Shown here: one piece after another, positions 10,979 to 20,030 of the stretch
Numbering within the stretch: position 1 is the stretch's first letter
How the letters are laid out: every line of letters starts with the position of its first letter
Source: Triparma columacea
Taxonomy: Eukaryota; Sar; Bolidophyceae; Parmales; Triparmaceae
Length of the DNA stretch: 44,541 nt
Direction of reading: 5' to 3'
NCBI GenBank assembly: GCA_030267965.1
Contig: BRYA01000613.1
Span: forward strand, 1-44,541
The notes under the pieces: generated by a model
What the model was told of the DNA's origin: nothing
What the model saw: only the letters and a program-made list of their open reading frames with translations
The model's database searches: none
Made by a program: the position numbers and the translations under genes

Positions 10979-13312
10979 ATGGAGCATAAAAGCGCATTAG
11001 GGACAATGAACGTCTCAATCAGCCCCGAGGCCGGCTCTAAATTATTGAAGAAATTGGATGCCGACAGAAAAACGGCGAAATCTTTAACCATAAAGGAGAG
11101 AAAGGCTTACTGGCCCCGTGAGGCCAAGGGCTACGAGACAAGGGAGGAGAAGGCTAGAAGAGAGAATAGGCAGCAGGCGAAGTTTAGGAGGGAACAGCAG
11201 AAGCGGAAGGAGACGAGGAGGCGACAAGAGGAGTTGGAGACCGTGTATAACATGAACATGATTTCCGGGCCAGAGGTAAGAGCAAGGGTTGGATTTTGGG
11301 GTGGTGGGAGGAGAGGTGGCGGGAGTGCTGCTATCATCAACACGACTTCCGTATTCACTGTTGAACTCTTGCCGCTTCGCGCGTTACGTTCTCCCTCGAA
11401 TCCTTAACATCTCACCTCCCCCCCCACCCAGCTCAACATGCATCTAGGAGGCTGGGACAACGACGCTTCCCAGTCGTCGAGAAGCGCCACACAGGACTGG
11501 GAGATGGCTGTTGGAGGGGATCCGAACTCTCCTTCCGGTGCAAGCGATAAAATGTCCCCTCTCCAGAACCAGACACAGCAGGGCATCTACAAATCCGTGA
11601 TTAGGCCCAATTCCCCCCTCTCCGACGGCACGTCATCCCCCCTAATCGGGATACGGGTAGACTTGTCTCCGAAGAAGATGTCCGACAACAAAGCCAGCTC
11701 CCCGATAATGATGGAGGAGCACTTGGCTGAGGTCCCTGAGACCATCCCCGCCCCTGTCCTCGCGCCCCCCCGCAAGTTCTCCGCTGAGGCTATCGACAGG
11801 GGCAGCGGTCAGGGTTTTAGGCCTCACACAGTCGCGAGCGCAATGGTGGAACCGAGCTCCTACGCGGTCAACTACTTTGGGATCCACAGGGGGGAGATGG
11901 GGATGCTCAGCCATCGCAGGAATATACCACAATTGAGCGGGAAGGAGGTGGCGGAAAAGAAGGTCAGCGCGCAGGTCGGGATTGGCGGAGGGTTCGTCAA
12001 GCGCATACCCAAGTCCAGCGATCCTCGGGTGAAGAACCTCACGCCGTTTGGGCAAAGCCTCGTTGTAGCGGCAGCCTCCTCCATGGAGTCGGAGGAACTC
12101 CTGTCGCCCAACGTTAAGCTCGACCCGACGTACAAGTACCTCCTCGTCGACACCGCGAATAAGATACAGTTCGTGAGCTCCCCGAACAATAAAGCGAGCG
12201 GTCGGATGTCACCCCCGATTTTAGATGATGACGAGAGAACTGTGAACTCTCAAATTTCTGCTCACAGCTTCGAGAGGAACCCCGTCTTTTCTCCTACGAC
12301 GGGGAAGATACTCGATGACGATGATAGGACCCTGGACTCTGAAATGGCCAAAACGCACTTCTCCCACGTCTCTAGGGCATCCCATTCCACCCTTGGGGTT
12401 CCTAACCCCGTTCGATACGACCACTGGCTCAGTAACAACGCCCTCCCAGTTCGCAGTTCACTGAGCCGAGGCGGCTTGCAGAGCGCGTCTAGCGCCTCTC
12501 TCAGGGGGCCAGTGTACTCGGTGGGTTTGTCGTCCTCCCGGGGCAGCAAGGCGATGCGGCAATCCCAGTCGTCCGCAGGCCTCCACGCCGACCACGGAAT
12601 GGCCCCCGTGGCGAAGGGTGTCGGCGAGGAAAAGAGCCTGGACACCGCCCGGCAAGACACCTTCATGAGCGAGCAGGAGGAGGAGATCCCCTACGTAGTG
12701 CACTCGACCCCGATGGGGTGGAAACTCACGACGGCAGCGAGGAAGAAGTACGTGGAGGCGACCGCGAGGATCGCGGGGTACGGGGACAACGAGTTCCTTC
12801 CCATGCCCGCCAAGCTGAGCAAGCTCGCCGACACCATGGGTGTACCTCCAGAGTTTGACAGGAGCTTGAGGGGAGGGGGCAGCGGACCGGCGCCCAGCCT
12901 GGGGTCCACCGCCTTGGCCAGGAACGCCGTGAGCTCGCGGAGCAAGAGCGCCCAGGCCCAGGCCGTGGTTAGGATGGGCGCGGGGACCTTGAAGTGGAGG
13001 GGGATCGAGAACCACAAGCTGCAGTTGAAGAGGGTGGATGCGAAGCTGAAGGGCGCGATAAGCGCGACGAACAGGCCGAATAATTTGGTGGACGCGGGGG
13101 AGAGCGTTTACGGGAGTATCGCGGGGAGCAGCGTGGAAGGCGGGACAAAGAAGAAGAAAGGACACAGGATTCTTGTGGGGGGGAAGAGGACGAGAGGAAG
13201 GAAGTTCAAGGGGCTGGGGAGGGAGGAAGGGACGGGGATGGAGGATGGAGGCGGGATCGTCGGCATGGAGGTTGCCATTGGGGACTTGTTTGGGCCTGAT
13301 AGGATTGTTTAA
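10979..13312 (+). CDS. Uncharacterised disordered protein with basic coiled-coil N-terminus (2 exons)
   Basis: Exons 10979-11275 and 11432-13312 join in phase 0 at good GTAAG/CCCAG sites, giving 725 aa. The first exon encodes a highly charged helix (residues about 50-90, repeated Arg/Lys/Glu, for example ENRQQAKFRREQQKRKE). The second exon is mostly low complexity: Ser/Pro-rich with a twice-occurring acidic motif, ILDDDERTVNSQ and ILDDDDRTLDSE about 30 residues apart. A more ordered-looking segment lies near residues 460-500 (TPMGWKLTTAARKKYVEATA). A basic Gly/Lys/Arg-rich tail follows (KKKKGHRILVGGKRTRGRK), which could act as a nuclear or nucleic-acid-binding signal. No enzyme motif or membrane segment is visible and I do not recognise the family. 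Stop codons of this gene and the next are 60 bp apart. Confidence 0.72.
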
Positions 13313-13372
13313 TAAGAGAGCCATTTTCATCTACGAAATTGAAAGTTGATATTCGTCAGCCCCTTCTTATCA

Positions 13373-14875
13373 TCAGTTGGCGTTGCTCTGCTGCTGTTGC
13401 TCGGCCGGCCTAAGTATTCCCATCAGCGCCACGATCTTGTCGTCATCGACGACAGGGGTGACCGTGAGGTCGTTGTCAAAGCTTGTTCCGTCCTTGCTGT
13501 AGTTGATAAGAGAGGTCTTGGCGTTGCTGTAGTCGCCCTTCTTGATGTTGCTCATGAGTTCTTTCACTTTCAGCTCATCTGTGAGCGGTCCTTGGAGGAG
13601 CCCCAGGTCCTTGCCTATGGACTGTGGGAGGGAGGGGGGGGGGAGGGGTTGCGTAAGAAGCGAGTTAATGAGTTTTCGTGCTAATGGGTACCCTAATGTA
13701 TTTTTTCCATTCTCACCTCCTCAACTGAGAAGCCGCACAGGGACACCCACTCGGTGTTTACGTGCTTGATTGCAAAGGGGGCGACCGCGGACGTGATCAC
13801 CTTGGCCTCTCCGGTGGAAGCGAGGGCCTCTGACATTGTAATGGGAGCGGAGTGTGGTGCGAGGTCGTTCACGATCAGCTTGCGGAGCTGCTGCTTCTGG
13901 ATGGGTGTCAAGGGGAGGCCGGTGAAGTCAGACTCGGGGCTGGAGAGACTCATCGCATAGGAGAAGTCAGATTCTGAAGCCTTCTCTACGGGGTCGTCAG
14001 GGAAAATGTCCTGAGTCCCACTGAAAGCCTCATCCATCTGCATCTTCTGAATAGGAGTGAGAGGAACTCCAGTAAAGTCAGACTCGGGGGAAGAAAAGGA
14101 AAGCGAGTACGAGAATTCGCTTTCAGATGACGATTCAACTGGAACGGAGATGGGGGAGGAGGCGTTGGCACCGGTGAAGTCAGACTCAGGGGACGCGAAG
14201 GATAGAGTCTGGCTGTGCTCATATGGCTCATATGTAGATGCTTCAGCGAGCTTGGACTTGTCAATGTGTCCAGTGAAGTCGGACTCAGGGGACGCGAAGG
14301 ACAGGGTCTGGCTGTGTTCATATGTAGATGATGCTTCAGCTTCAGTGAGCTTGGACTTGTCAATGTGTCCGGTGAAGTCAGACTCAGGGGACGCAAAAGA
14401 CATGGTGTGGCTGTGCTCATAAGAAGATGCTTCAGCTTCAGCGAGCTTGGACTTGGCGATGTGTCCAGTGAAGTCAGACTCGGGGGACGCGAAGGACATG
14501 GTATGGCTGAAGTTGTCATTAGCATCGACGCTGGCGTTGACGCTGTCTCCATTTTTTCCTTCAGGAACAGATGGGACAGATGAAGTTGAAGTCATGTTAA
14601 TTTTAACATCTTGTGCCGTCCAATCAGCTTCTGGTGACGTGAAAGATAAATTATCTCCAAAAATTGTCCCAAAACTACGCGAATTTGATGGTATCCAACG
14701 TCTAGGAGAGAAAGAAATGACTGATCTGAAGTTCAGTCGAAAACATCATCAATTTTTGACACCCATCAATTTGAGGGTTAGAGCGATGTTTGGGTAAATA
14801 AATGGTCATAAAGGGGATAATTAGAACATCAACACACACTCACCTCCTTGCTGCGTGAACAACTTGGCCAATCAT
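13373..14875 (-). CDS. SPESDFTG-repeat protein with cysteine-less LOV-like PAS domain (3 exons)
   Basis: Exons are 14844-14875, 13717-14701 and 13373-13621 (phases 2 and 0), giving 421 aa. The tiny first exon plus the start of exon 2 reads MIGQVVHAARRRWIPSNSR then SFGTIFG, an Arg-rich, acid-poor leader typical of mitochondrial presequences. Next comes one degenerate repeat (LSFTSPEADWTA) and six copies of a (M/L)S(F/L)(A/S)SPESDFTG motif with spacers. The last repeat leads into a PAS domain split by intron 2: PFAIKHVNTEWVSLCGFSVEE, then SIGKDLGLLQGPLTD, then INYSKDGTSFDNDLTVTPV. This aligns with plant/algal LOV domains, but the photoactive Cys of the NCRFLQG motif is replaced (DLGLLQG), so flavin-cysteinyl photochemistry is not expected. 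The role is unknown; mitochondrial location is inferred. A Gln run precedes the stop. Confidence 0.8.
13915..14660 (-). repeat. Coding tandem repeats encoding SPESDFTG motifs
   Basis: Six near-identical segments centred near 13925, 14075, 14180, 14280, 14375 and 14470, plus one diverged copy near 14630, encode the SPESDFTG motif. Spacing varies from about 95 to 150 bp. The middle copies share a spacer of the form GHIDKSKLAEA, and the two copies nearest the PAS domain share a different spacer with PLTPIQK. This suggests at least two rounds of duplication with distinct spacer types. Confidence 0.85.
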
Positions 14876-15064
14876 GCTACAAATTGAAGGAGTGGATTTT
14901 TTGTTCCGAACTTTTCTAGGTGAGGTTCAAGGCTGAATTAATGACCACAACGGCATCAAAAACGACCAAAAATTTCACATCACGAAGAACCACAACCGTA
15001 AGATTAGTCCAACAAAACATTAAAAACACTTGCGCGTATCAAGGAACTCCCAAAAGGGTGAATA

Positions 15065-15862
15065 ATGGGGGCTGAGGTCACAAGGGCTGAGGTACAAACA
15101 AGGGTCAAACAAGGTCCCCACCTGTTAACAAACAAAACTCGCTGCTTTGGCCGTTTATCGTCTCCTCCTCCCTCCCTCCCTCCCTCCCCCCCCCCCCCTC
15201 CAAACCCAGACCCCATGTCCTCAACCCCCCTCCCCCCTCAAACCCCTTCCCCTCTCCCCTCCTCCCCCCTCCGCATCCTCCCCGAGTCCTCCCCCTCCCC
15301 CTCCCCCCCCCTCCTCCTCCCCCCCTCAACCCTCTCCCTCCTCCTCCCCCACCTCCCCCTCCTCCACCGCTTCCAGTCCTGGACGAGACTATTCTCACTA
15401 CTAAGAGACGGATGCTCCTTCCTAACTATGCTAAGGAAATGCGAAGGACACAGCAAGACACTCATGGTAGTCCAGGCCACAACCGGGGAGGTATTCGGAT
15501 GCTACGCTACGGAGGTCTGGGAGAACAGGGTCGGCGAGCCCAAGTTCTACGGTAACGGTGAGTCCTTCCTCTACAAGGTTCGGGGTGGTGGGGGAGGGAG
15601 GAGGAGGGAGGGGGGGGGAGGTGAAGAGGTCACGGTTCATAGGTGGACGGGTGACAACACTCTGTTCCAGCTTCTGGATCACTCCCTATCTAGGATAGCA
15701 TTGGGGGGGGGGGGGGAGGAGGGTAACTTTGGGCTATGCATTGACGACGACTTTGCCAGGGGCACAACGGGACCGTGCGAGACTTACGGGAATAGGGAGG
15801 GACTTTGCGAGGGGGGGGTATTCGAGATTATCGGGGTGGAGGTTTACGGATTCGTAACGTGA
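15065..15862 (+). CDS. TLDc-domain protein
   Basis: This ORF of up to 265 aa has a C-terminal TLDc domain beginning near residue 100: HRFQSWTRLFSLLRDGCSF, KTLMVVQATTGEVFGCYATE, FYGNGESFLYKV, DNTLFQLLDHSLSRIALGG and the closing FEIIGVEVYGFV. TLDc proteins (OXR1, NCOA7, TBC1D24 families) act in oxidative-stress protection and bind or regulate the V-ATPase; which applies here cannot be told from sequence. The N-terminal ~75 residues are Pro/Ser/Leu low complexity encoded by a C/T-rich tract. The start is therefore uncertain: 15065 is the first in-frame ATG and 15215 a later one. An upstream exon from an ATG near 14941 with a good GTAAG donor near 14998 is also possible. Gly-rich insertions from G runs at 15582-15620 and 15703-15720 interrupt the domain and may mark indel-prone loops. 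Confidence 0.78.
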   Translation: MGAEVTRAEVQTRVKQGPHLLTNKTRCFGRLSSPPPSLPPSPPPPPNPDPMSSTPLPPQTPSPLPSSPLRILPESSPSPSPPLLLPPSTLSLLLPHLPLLHRFQSWTRLFSLLRDGCSFLTMLRKCEGHSKTLMVVQATTGEVFGCYATEVWENRVGEPKFYGNGESFLYKVRGGGGGRRREGGGGEEVTVHRWTGDNTLFQLLDHSLSRIALGGGGEEGNFGLCIDDDFARGTTGPCETYGNREGLCEGGVFEIIGVEVYGFVT

Positions 15863-16110
15863 GGGAGGGGGAAGGGAAAGGGGAATCAGCGTGAGAGAGA
15901 TTATCAAGAGAGAGAGAGATATCAAGAGAGCGCCTTTTGTTGTTGGTTATAGTAGTCATCTTTTCAATTTCTTTCTTTAAACCTTTCTTCACTACTGCAT
16001 ACAAACAGAATCCTCATGCCATGACAATCCAGATATAATACCTCCCTCCCCCTTTCCTTCCCCCGCTTCAAAAACCTAAGCGTAAACACACCCCCCCACC
16101 CCCCCCCCGG
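15863..16110. other. 3' intergenic region with GA microsatellite
   Basis: This is the region between the TLDc stop and the duplicated transporter end. It contains a short AGAGAG-type microsatellite (about 15890-15930) and C-rich runs near 16090-16109. No gene is visible. Confidence 0.5.
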
Positions 16111-16326
16111 CTATTTAATGTTCTTCAGTATCATTTCGCCAGAATTTGTTGTTTAGCTTCCTTCGTCTTAACGAACATGTACGCCAGGCTCCCCCCCAGT
16201 ACCATCGCTATCCCCGCCACCCCTCTCCCCGTGGCCTCGTTCCCCCATATGTGGAACGCCATCGCGCTCTGAACCGCCGCCTTCGCCGTGCCGCTTATGT
16301 TGTGCGTTAGGGGGGGGGGGGGGGGG
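16111..16326 (-). pseudogene. Tandem duplicate of the transporter's 3' end
   Basis: A ~216-bp unit beginning CTATTTAATGTTC is repeated directly at 16327. On the reverse strand, 16131-16310 still encodes the last ~60 residues of the transporter, from [15 protein letters not shown] to the same TGA stop. It lacks the upstream part of the exon, which is replaced by a 17-base G run (C run on the coding strand). Compared with the intact copy I count five base differences across about 180 bp, every one in a third codon position and synonymous. As drawn, it lies in the 3' untranslated region of the transporter gene. It could be a slippage or unequal-exchange product, an alternative terminal exon, or an assembly join of two alleles. 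Confidence 0.8.
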
Positions 16327-16347
16327 CTATTTAATGTTCGCCAGTTA

Positions 16348-17921
16348 TCATTTCGCCAGAATTTGTTGTTTAGCTTCCTTAGTCTTAACGAACATGTACG
16401 CCAGGCTCCCCCCCAGTACCATCGCGATCCCCGCCACCCCTCTCCCCGTGGCCTCGTTCCCCCATATGTGGAACGCCATTGCGCTCTGAACCGCCGCCTT
16501 CGCCGTGCCGCTAATGTTGTGTGTTAGGGGGGAGGTTGCCTTTATCTGGAGGACTGTTACTATGCCGATTAGGAAACCCATGGCGCCGGCTAGGGACATG
16601 GCGGACCAGAATATCATCCCCTTGCTTGGGAGGCCGGTGGAGATTCTGGAGGACTCGAAGATTAGGATTAGGGGGAGGAAGAGGATCAGGGCGTTTACGT
16701 TGTTGTAGAAGGTGAGGCGCCAGTGGTTGTCCTGGACGTGGCTAAGGAGCTTCTTGGTGAAGATGGAGTTCAGGGAGACAAATACTGAAGACATTATTCC
16801 GGCCGTCGTGCCGCGGACCGAGAAGTTCACTAGGTGTTGTGGAATGGGGGGGGAAGGGGGGGAGGGGGGTAAGAGGAGCGAAACGCGAAGGGTTAAGGGT
16901 TAAGGTTCGGGGGTTGGTGGTCAGGTACGAATATCGTCTAGGGCCAAGAGCTAGTTGTTTTCGTCCTCCCCCCCGCGGTCCCCCTCTCACCTTCTCCAGA
17001 GGTCCCTACGAAGAAGCCCATGACGACCACCCCCAGCGTCATGAGTGTCTTGCTGCTGCTAGGGCTGCTGAGGATGAGGAAGCTGAGGACTACGTTGAAG
17101 ACGATAGTGAGGGACCGAGCGACGTTGTAGAAGGATACTTCGACCCACTTAAGGCAGAGGTTGTTGAAGGTTATCATACCGACGAAGATTATGGAGAGAG
17201 GAAGAATCTTGAGGGCTACCGTGGGGTCGTACTCAAGGATGGGGAACTATTGGGGGTTGGAGATGATGGTGGGAGAGGAGGTTAGAGAGCAGGATCATAA
17301 ACTTCATTCCTGATCGCCAAGGTCCCCAAAAAGGTCTCCAAAAAAGGCTTTTCTCTCTCTCACCTGGTTGAAGAAGTGATGTCCCTTCCCTCCTCCTGTC
17401 CCATCCTTGTTTGCTTGGTTTTGCTTTGTTGTTTGATTTTGACCTATCACGCTACATCCTTTGCATATTCCTACTGTTGCAAGGCATTGAAACCAAGTTA
17501 CGAATATTGGTGCATCAATTGATACTGATGATGACATTAGTGTCTTATTAAGGAAGACCATTGATATGGAAACGAACCAGTACTGATAGTGGGTGTGTGT
17601 GGGGTGGGGTGGGGGTGGGGGGGGTAGGGGTGTATGAGTGTGGGGGTGTGTGGGGGTGTGTATGAGTGTGTGAGTGTATGTGTGGGGGTGCGCACGAGTG
17701 TATGTGAATGTGTGTATGTGTAGTATATAGGTGTGCATATATCGTGTATATATCTCTCCTAATTGTCTCCATTCTCTCCAAAAGGTCTCCATTGTCGGTG
17801 TTTATCTCCCCTATATTTCTATATGGGCAATTCTAGCGCGCAATTTTGCGCAATTCTAGAGTACTTATAGAGTACTTACAGACGCTACAACTATCGCAAT
17901 GTGTTTCTGATTCTTATCCAT
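16348..17921 (-). CDS. GDP-fucose transporter family protein (SLC35C-like, 4 exons)
   Basis: Exons 17880-17921, 17364-17582, 16991-17246 and 16348-16829 (phases 0, 0, 1) give 332 aa. The 14-codon first exon ([14 protein letters not shown]) joins [13 protein letters not shown], reproducing the first membrane helix of GDP-fucose transporters. Further family hallmarks are [63 protein letters not shown] and [16 protein letters not shown]. The family exchanges GDP-fucose for GMP across the Golgi membrane to feed fucosylation; about ten membrane helices are expected. The C-terminus ([12 protein letters not shown]) is Lys-rich. A different start reading through the CA microsatellite would add an implausible His/Thr-rich leader; the short upstream exon fits better. 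Substrate is inferred from family resemblance. The gene lies immediately downstream of the LRR gene, same strand, with 135 bp between. Confidence 0.87.
17585..17740. repeat. TG/CA microsatellite inside transporter intron 1
   Basis: A compound (GT)n/GGGGTGTG/GTATGTG tract occupies much of intron 1. On the coding strand it is CA/CCCA-rich and runs right up to the acceptor ACTATCAG at about 17583, so it supplies the region where a polypyrimidine tract would normally lie. It is likely length-variable. Confidence 0.85.
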
Positions 17922-18004
17922 GATAACAATGGGATTATAATGGGAGATAATTTGGGCAATGACTTGGAAATTGAAAAGAAAGGGATTTTTGGTTAAATAT
18001 CATG

Positions 18005-19826
18005 GTACAAAGTTTAGTTCGGACAGCCTTAAATCCAACTAATCAAACGCACAGAGTCAGAGAAACTCCAGAATTTCTCTCCATAATTCTTTCGGTATCT
18101 TCTCACGTGCCTCAGTTACCCTTAGCAACGGGGCTTCAACTCCGTCCACCCGCTGCCGCTTACATGGCCTGTATATCTTCCTAGCGGATCTGTTAGGGTT
18201 AGGGTTATTCTCCACGTCATCCCAGGACCCCTTGAGGCACAGCAGAGCGTTGACGCGTTCCGTCACAGCGGGTTTGCGATGCCACCTGTAATGAAGGAGG
18301 TCCAAGACAGTCGGCATGTTTTTATCAGCAGCGGCAGCGATCAAGGCGGTGCAGTCCGTGAAGCAGTGTTCACCGATGGAAACGGCAGGAGATAGAATGA
18401 GTTTCTTCAGGGCGAAGCAATCTCTGAAGGCGGAATGGTCAATCGCCGTCACTGAGTCCGGGATGGTGATGGCCGTGAGGGAGGAGCATCCTTGGAAGGC
18501 GGCACGGCCAATCGACGTCACTCCGTCCGGGATTGTGATGGACGTGAGGGAGGAGCACCAAATGAAGGTGAGATCACCAATCGTTGTCACTCCGTCCGGG
18601 ATTGTGATGGCCGTGAGAGAGGAGCAATTAAAGAAGGCATTTCTGCCAATCCTCGTCACTCCGTCCGGGATGGTGATGGCCGTGAGGGAGGAGCATCCTT
18701 GGAAGGCTTCTTCGCCAATTATCGTCACTCCGTCTGGGATTGTGATGGCCGTGAGGGAAGAGCATCCCTCGAAGGCACGATTGCCAATTGTCGTCACTGA
18801 GTCCGGGATGGTGATGGCCGTAAGGGAGGAGCATTGCAAGAAGGCGCCCCCGCCAATTGTCGTCACTGAGTCCGGGATGGTGATGGCCATGAGGGAAGAG
18901 CATTGACAGAAGGCGTGGAAATCAATCATCGTCACTCCGTCCGGGATGGTGATGGCCGTGAGGGAGGAGCACCCCCAGAAGGCGAATTCTCCAATCTTCG
19001 TCACTCCTTCTTGGATGGTGATGGCTGTGAGGGACTCGCATTTTCCGAAGGCGCGATTGCCAATTGTCGTCACTGAGTCCGGGATGGTGATGGCCGTGAG
19101 GCAGGCGCACCACATGAAGGCGTATTCGCCAATTGTCGTCACTGAGTCCGGGATGGTGATGGCCATGAGGGATAAGCAGTCTTCGAAGGCGTGTTCGCCA
19201 ATTGTCGTCACTCCGTCCGGGATTGTGATGGCCTTGAGTCTGAAGCAGTTAAAGAAGGCGAATTTGCCAATCTTCGTCACTCTGTCCGGGATGGTGATGG
19301 CCTTGAGGGAGGAGCATCCGCGGAAGGTTTCATCGGCAATCGACGTCACTCCTTCTACAAAAGTCACTTCTGTGAGCTCACGATCGTCTTTGAAGCTCCC
19401 TGTCTTGTCTGTGCCATAGTATACTGCTGTTTGGGGCATTTTGGGGAAGGTGACTGATTCTCTACGACTTCCTACATTATTGTTGGGATAAGCAGGGTTA
19501 GTGTGGGGTTATTGACAAAGAACAAGGGAGAAGGATGGTGAGACTCTCAATGATGCGTCATTGCTGGGGGAAATAGCGGTTCTCTGCCCGATAGCAACCA
19601 CAATATAACACTAACAATAACGGAAATAGGGCCCAAAGTAGTATTATCTCGTCTATAAGACGGTAATAAGACGGGTGAAAACCCACGAATACTCGACCTC
19701 CATTGAAGGGGAAATAACTTGGTTCCTTGACGTGAATAGGAAACTAAAATCAACGATAGGACAAAATAGAACTGCATAAAGCCTTAACAAGGGTTATCAT
19801 TGTCATTGTTGTCCGCTTACCTTTAC
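18005..19826 (-). repeat. Segmental duplication, unit 1
   Basis: This unit matches 20031-22210 in the same orientation. Homology begins about 50 bp 3' of the LRR stop codon (TTAGTTCGGACAGCC) and continues through the gene. It ends about 385 bp upstream of the start codon, near the shared TTGTCATTGTTGTCC block. The coding parts differ by six 69-bp LRR units. The ~200 bp between the units (19827-20030) appears unique. Confidence 0.85.
18057..19439 (-). CDS. BspA-type leucine-rich-repeat (LRR_5) protein, copy 1
   Basis: A single-exon ORF of 460 aa starting MPQTAVYYGTD. Residues about 20-365 are 15 tandem 23-residue repeats of the BspA/LRR_5 type, with consensus SSLTAITIPDGVTTIG followed by xxAFxxC; the first and last copies are divergent. 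These repeats form a curved solenoid for protein binding; the family is widespread and its functions vary. The tail (about 365-460) has a conserved block (MPTVLDLLHYRWHR, ERVNALLCLKGSWDD), a basic cluster (RSARKIYRPCKRQRVDG) that could be a nuclear localisation signal, and ends EKIPKELWREILEFL, resembling the first helix of an F-box. No signal peptide or membrane anchor is seen, so it is probably intracellular. It is a tandem paralogue of the gene at 20080-21852. Long antisense ORFs here arise from repeat periodicity. Confidence 0.88.
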   Translation of the reverse strand: MPQTAVYYGTDKTGSFKDDRELTEVTFVEGVTSIADETFRGCSSLKAITIPDRVTKIGKFAFFNCFRLKAITIPDGVTTIGEHAFEDCLSLMAITIPDSVTTIGEYAFMWCACLTAITIPDSVTTIGNRAFGKCESLTAITIQEGVTKIGEFAFWGCSSLTAITIPDGVTMIDFHAFCQCSSLMAITIPDSVTTIGGGAFLQCSSLTAITIPDSVTTIGNRAFEGCSSLTAITIPDGVTIIGEEAFQGCSSLTAITIPDGVTRIGRNAFFNCSSLTAITIPDGVTTIGDLTFIWCSSLTSITIPDGVTSIGRAAFQGCSSLTAITIPDSVTAIDHSAFRDCFALKKLILSPAVSIGEHCFTDCTALIAAAADKNMPTVLDLLHYRWHRKPAVTERVNALLCLKGSWDDVENNPNPNRSARKIYRPCKRQRVDGVEAPLLRVTEAREKIPKELWREILEFL

Positions 19827-20030
19827 TTTGATAGATTTATCCAGCCCCCAGCCCCTATTTCTCCCTCCACTAAATTTAGGGTGGGTTTGGCCAGACCTGT
19901 GTGTTTCCCCCCCCAAAACTACGATTTACACAGCTCTTATCCGATTCAGAGGAGAGGGGGGTGTTGAAGTACGCGGTTGTTTTGAAGAATCAAACTTGAC
20001 GCCCTCAAATATTTCTATTTTTTTACCCAA
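19827..20030. other. Unique spacer between the duplicated LRR units
   Basis: This spacer is not shared between the two units. It holds a C-rich run near 19908 but no gene that I can support. Together with the flanks, 19440-20079 is a 640-bp gene-free stretch containing the copy 1 promoter and the copy 2 3' end. Confidence 0.5.

Noticed and set aside
17548..17792. His/Thr-rich N-terminus of the transporter read through the microsatellite
   Set aside because: The short upstream exon 17880-17921 joined at ACTATCAG reproduces the family's first helix in phase 0.
18316..19457. Forward ORFs with periodic VTPSGIVMAVREEH-type repeats over the LRR genes
   Set aside because: Their periodicity is the reverse complement of the 69-bp LRR unit. 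The reverse frame encodes the known LRR_5 consensus with proper ends.
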